Shown piece by piece: positions 61,185-64,000 of a stretch of DNA of 64,000 nt (positions within the stretch are counted from its first letter, which is position 1; each line of letters starts with the position of its first letter). The notes below the pieces were generated by a model. The model saw only the letters and a program-made list of their open reading frames with translations. It was not told the origin of the DNA and ran no database searches. Both the position numbers and the translations under genes were made by a program. This DNA comes from Aquabacter sp040755535. GTDB lineage: Bacteria > Pseudomonadota > Alphaproteobacteria > Rhizobiales > Xanthobacteraceae. The stretch covers positions 1-64,000 of the forward strand of contig JBFMAV010000011.1 in NCBI GenBank assembly GCA_040755535.1. The letters run 5' to 3'.

Positions 61185-61969
61185 TTCGCCCGTCCGGTGA
61201 AGTTTGGCGCGCGCTTCTCCATGAATGCCTTGGTGCCCTCGGCATAATCGGGCGAGCGGCCCGCCTGGCGCTGGAGATCGCGCTCCAGATCGAGCTGGTC
61301 GTCGAGGCCGTTGCCGGCGCTGGCATTGAGCGCCTGTTTGGTGAGGCCAAGGCCATAGGTGGGCTGGGTGGCGAAATGGGCGGCGAGCTTTTCCGCCTCG
61401 GCCATGAGGTCGGCATCCTCGACCGCCTTCCAGATCATGCCCCATTCCGCTGCCTGCGTCGCGGAGACAGGCTCCGCCAGCATCATGAGCGCGCGGGCGC
61501 GGGCATCGCCCACGAGGCGGGGCAGGAAGAAGGTGCCGCCGGAATCCGGCACGAGGCCGATCTTGGAAAAGGCCTGGATGAACTTGGCGGAGGTCGAAGC
61601 CAGGACGATGTCGCAGGCGAGCGCGATATTGGCGCCGGCCCCGGCCGCGACCCCGTTCACCGCGCAGATGACCGGCTTGTTCAGCGCGCGGATGCGGCGC
61701 ACGAGCGGGTTGTAGAAGGTCTCGATGGTGGCGCCGAGGTCGGGCGCCTCGGTGAGGCCGACGCGGGCGGAAAGGTCTTGCCCCGCGCAGAAGCCGCGCC
61801 CGGCGCCGGTCAGCAGCACCGCGCGGCAGGTTTCGTCCGCGGCGGCGGCGTCGAGCGCATCACGCAGCGCGAGGTGCAGCGCCTCGTTGAAGGAGTTGAG
61901 GCGGTCAGGCCGGTTCAGGGTCAGCAGGGTCCAGCCGTCGCGGCGGTCCACGAGGAGCACGCTCTCCAC
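61181..61969 (-). CDS. paaG: Ring-1,2-epoxyphenylacetyl-CoA isomerase PaaG
   Basis: A 262-residue crotonase-family isomerase. It contains GFCAGQDLSAR near residue 65 and VNGVAAGAGANIALACD near residue 105; family members convert the ring epoxide to oxepin-CoA and later shift double bonds. Within the paa cluster this is the best assignment, although close crotonases do other isomerisations. It is the first gene of the leftward paaG-paaI-paaK unit and starts 38 bp from the 22-bp operator. Confidence 0.88.
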   Translation of the reverse strand: MESVLLVDRRDGWTLLTLNRPDRLNSFNEALHLALRDALDAAAADETCRAVLLTGAGRGFCAGQDLSARVGLTEAPDLGATIETFYNPLVRRIRALNKPVICAVNGVAAGAGANIALACDIVLASTSAKFIQAFSKIGLVPDSGGTFFLPRLVGDARARALMMLAEPVSATQAAEWGMIWKAVEDADLMAEAEKLAAHFATQPTYGLGLTKQALNASAGNGLDDQLDLERDLQRQAGRSPDYAEGTKAFMEKRAPNFTGRAK

Positions 61970-62006
61970 TCTTTCCTCCCATGCGGCCCTTGGTCTGGGC
62001 TCTTGA

Positions 62007-62028
62007 ATTAACCGATCGATCGGTTAAT
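62007..62028. promoter_or_regulatory. Perfect 22-bp palindromic operator (PaaR-type)
   Basis: The two 11-base halves (ATTAACCGATC and its complement, meeting between 62017 and 62018) are perfectly symmetric. It lies 38 bp before paaG in the gap to the thiolase gene. A site of this kind, centred on ACCGATCGATCGGT, is expected for a TetR-family repressor such as PaaR acting on both divergent paa units; the repressor gene is not in the window. Confidence 0.82.
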
Positions 62029-62220
62029 CTTTAGCTCAAGGGGCACGCTTGTCAACACGACAGGAACGCTGCGCCACAGGGAGGATTGGATGAGCCATCA
62101 CAGGGCCGCGCGGCCCGTGTCGATGCGCGCCGCACAGCGCGTTGGCGCTCCGTCATCCTCCCCCGCTACACCCTGCGTGCCGGCGCTCGCGCGCCCCGCT
62201 GTGATTTTTGGGAGATCGTC

Positions 62221-63429
62221 ATGACGCATGCCTATATCTGCGACTTCGCCCGCACGCCCATCGGCCGCTATGCCGGCGCGCTCAAGGACGTGCGGGCGGA
62301 CGATCTCGCCGCCCATCCGATCCGCGTGCTGAAGGACCGCAATCCCGGCGTGGACTGGGACGCGGTGGACGACGTTATCCTCGGCTGCGCCAACCAGGCG
62401 GGCGAGGACAATCGCGACGTGGCCCGCATGGCGGTGCTGCTGGCGGGCCTGCCCGTGAGCGCGCCGGGCACCACCGTGAACCGGCTGTGCGGCTCCGGGC
62501 TCGACGCGGTGGGCATCGGCGCGCGCGCCATCCTCACCGGCGATGCCGACCTCATCCTCGCGGGCGGCGTGGAGAGCATGACGCGCGCGCCCTTCGTGCA
62601 GGGCAAGGCCACCGAAGCCTTCTCCCGCCAGGCGGAGATCTATGACACCACCATCGGCTGGCGCTTCGTGAACCCGCTCATGAAGGCGCAATACGGCGTG
62701 GATTCCATGCCCGAGACCGCCGAGAATGTGGCGGAGGACTTCCAGATCTCGCGCGCCGACCAGGATCTGTTCGCCTATCGCTCGCAGCAGCGCACCAAGG
62801 CCGCCCAGGCCTCCGGCTTTTTCGCCCGCGAGATCGCGCCCATCGACATCAAGGGCAAGAAGGGCGCGGTGACCACCGTGTCCGTGGACGAGCATCCGCG
62901 CGGCGACACCACGCTGGAGCAACTGGCGGCGCTGAAGGCGCCGTTCCGCAAGGAGGGGGGCTCGGTGACCGCCGGCAATGCCTCGGGCGTCAATGACGGG
63001 GCGGGCGCGCTCATCTTGGCCTCCGAGGCGGCGGTGAAGAAATATGGCCTCACGCCGCGCGCCCGCGTGGTCTCGGTGGTGCAGGCGGGCGTCGCGCCCC
63101 GCATCATGGGCATCGGCCCCGCCCCCGCCACGCTGAAGCTGCTGGAGCGAAACAAGCTCGCGCTGGACGATATCGACCTGATCGAATTGAACGAGGCCTT
63201 CGCCTCCCAGGCCCTGGCCGTGCTGCGCCAGCTTGGCCTGCCGGACGATGCGGAACATGTGAACCCCCACGGAGGGGCCATCGCGCTCGGACATCCCCTC
63301 GGCATGTCCGGCGCGCGGCTCGCCATGACGGCGGTGAGCGCGCTGGAGGCGCGCGGCGGCACGCGCGCCATCGCCACCATGTGCATCGGCGTCGGCCAGG
63401 GCATCGCCGCTTTGATCGAGCGGGTCTGA
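62221..63429 (+). CDS. 3-oxoadipyl-CoA thiolase
   Basis: A 402-residue thiolase that cleaves 3-oxoadipyl-CoA to succinyl-CoA and acetyl-CoA at the end of the phenylacetate (PaaJ) or beta-ketoadipate (PcaF) route. The nucleophile is in NRLCGSGLDAVG near residue 90, with NEAFASQA, GGAIALGHPLGMSG and CIGVGQG downstream. The ATG at 62221 matches the family start; 45 open codons upstream lack support. Neighbourhood favours the PaaJ role. Confidence 0.93.
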   Translation: MTHAYICDFARTPIGRYAGALKDVRADDLAAHPIRVLKDRNPGVDWDAVDDVILGCANQAGEDNRDVARMAVLLAGLPVSAPGTTVNRLCGSGLDAVGIGARAILTGDADLILAGGVESMTRAPFVQGKATEAFSRQAEIYDTTIGWRFVNPLMKAQYGVDSMPETAENVAEDFQISRADQDLFAYRSQQRTKAAQASGFFAREIAPIDIKGKKGAVTTVSVDEHPRGDTTLEQLAALKAPFRKEGGSVTAGNASGVNDGAGALILASEAAVKKYGLTPRARVVSVVQAGVAPRIMGIGPAPATLKLLERNKLALDDIDLIELNEAFASQALAVLRQLGLPDDAEHVNPHGGAIALGHPLGMSGARLAMTAVSALEARGGTRAIATMCIGVGQGIAALIERV

Positions 63430-63430
63430 G

Positions 63431-64000
63431 ATGACCGCCGCGCCCGTCACCGTCCGCCACCACGGCTCCGTCGCCGTGGTGGAGATCGCCTATGCCCCCG
63501 TGAACGCCCTCTCCAAAGGCGTGCGCACCGGCCTGCTGGAGGCCATGGCGCACCTTGCCGACGACCCGTCCGTGACGGCGGTGGTGCTGAGCGGCGGGCC
63601 GGGGCGCTTCATCGCCGGCGCGGACATCCGGGAGATGAATGCGCCCCCGGATGCGCCGTTCCTGCCGGACGTGATCGGCGCCATCGAGGCGCTGGACAAG
63701 CCGGTGATCGCGGCCATCGACGGCGCGGCGCTCGGCGGCGGGCTGGAGGTGGCGCTCGGCTGCGATGCCCGCATCGGCTCGCAAAAGGCGGTGCTCGGCC
63801 TCACCGAGACGCGGCTCGGCATCATTCCCGGCGCGGGCGGCACCCAGCGCCTGCCGCGCCTGGTGGGCGTCGCCAAAGCCATCGCCCTCATCGCCGAGGC
63901 GCGCATCCTGAAAGCGCCCGAGGCGCTGGAATTGGGGCTGCTGGACGCGGTGGTGGACGATCCGCTCGCCGCCGCGCTCGCCTGCGCCGCGACGGCGCGC
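63431..64000 (+). CDS. Enoyl-CoA hydratase/3-hydroxyacyl-CoA dehydrogenase, 5' part (runs off window)
   Basis: The frame starts one base after the thiolase stop and is open to the window end (190 codons). It encodes a crotonase domain with GRFIAGADIREM near residue 58 and DGAALGGGLEVALGCDAR near residue 97 (core ALGGGLEVALGCD). The N-terminal sequence resembles FadB/FadJ-type bifunctional enzymes, in which a 3-hydroxyacyl-CoA dehydrogenase part follows. Within the paa cluster it could supply the PaaF/PaaH steps. The C-terminal part is not visible. Confidence 0.85.
   Translation, partial: MTAAPVTVRHHGSVAVVEIAYAPVNALSKGVRTGLLEAMAHLADDPSVTAVVLSGGPGRFIAGADIREMNAPPDAPFLPDVIGAIEALDKPVIAAIDGAALGGGLEVALGCDARIGSQKAVLGLTETRLGIIPGAGGTQRLPRLVGVAKAIALIAEARILKAPEALELGLLDAVVDDPLAAALACAATAR

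Noticed and set aside
1..64000. CRISPR arrays, insertion sequences, prophage or toxin-antitoxin genes
   Set aside because: No regularly spaced repeats, transposase or phage genes were recognised on reading both strands.

Overview
The window is high-GC DNA packed with genes that have strong third-codon GC bias. It looks like a chromosome segment of an alphaproteobacterium, most likely order Hyphomicrobiales. The clearest marker is a complete PhyR/NepR/EcfG general stress response (GSR) system, which is restricted to Alphaproteobacteria. A family-level placement (for example Xanthobacteraceae) would be a guess. I saw no prophage, insertion sequence or CRISPR array.

Layout. 0-3.3 kb: methylmalonate-semialdehyde dehydrogenase with a divergent LysR regulator, then a TetR regulator. 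3.3-12.2 kb: one tightly overlapping operon with a three-subunit molybdenum hydroxylase, a five-gene branched-chain-type ABC importer and a CoxG-like protein, headed by a palindromic operator next to the TetR gene. 12.2-20.3 kb: housekeeping genes (tRNA-Leu, enoyl-CoA hydratase, mutM, rmuC, def-fmt-truA, a glutamine amidotransferase, a TerB-like protein). 20.5-33.5 kb: a GSR island. 33.5-42.2 kb: an amidase, then an ABC importer/amidohydrolase operon facing a GntR regulator, with an importer protein that fuses permease and two ATPases. 42.3-44.0 kb: a soluble chemoreceptor. 44.1-55.4 kb: hexuronate catabolism (uxuB, uxaC, uxaA, TRAP transporter, kduI, kduD, kdgF, two GntR regulators). 55.5-59.1 kb: a Tat-exported sulfatase and a membrane chemoreceptor. 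59.4-64.0 kb: phenylacetate degradation genes (paaK, paaI, paaG, thiolase, and a hydratase gene that runs off the window) around a perfect 22-bp operator.

The GSR island is the most interesting part. In about 10 kb (20.9-31.1 kb) I find nine exact matches to the alphaproteobacterial EcfG promoter (GGAAC-N16/17-CGTT), each correctly oriented in front of a gene: a PRC-barrel protein, a DUF883-like protein, a KGG-repeat stress protein, ecfG, nepR, a 95-residue orphan, a second helix-anchored protein, and the trehalose operon otsBA. The ninth has no protein gene behind it. It lies upstream of about 60 nt that fold into a hairpin with CCUCC in its loop, directly followed by a Rho-independent terminator. 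This is a candidate GSR-controlled small RNA resembling GsrN in architecture. nepR is detached from ecfG and lies on the opposite strand, and the sensor kinase next to phyR has a degenerate ATP-binding domain, which suggests it is not an ordinary kinase.

The hexuronate region reads as uptake and metabolism of uronates, including unsaturated ones (KdgF-KduI-KduD), with separate local GntR control. The molybdenum hydroxylase and amidohydrolase operons each pair a dedicated importer with a catabolic enzyme, but their substrates cannot be read from sequence.
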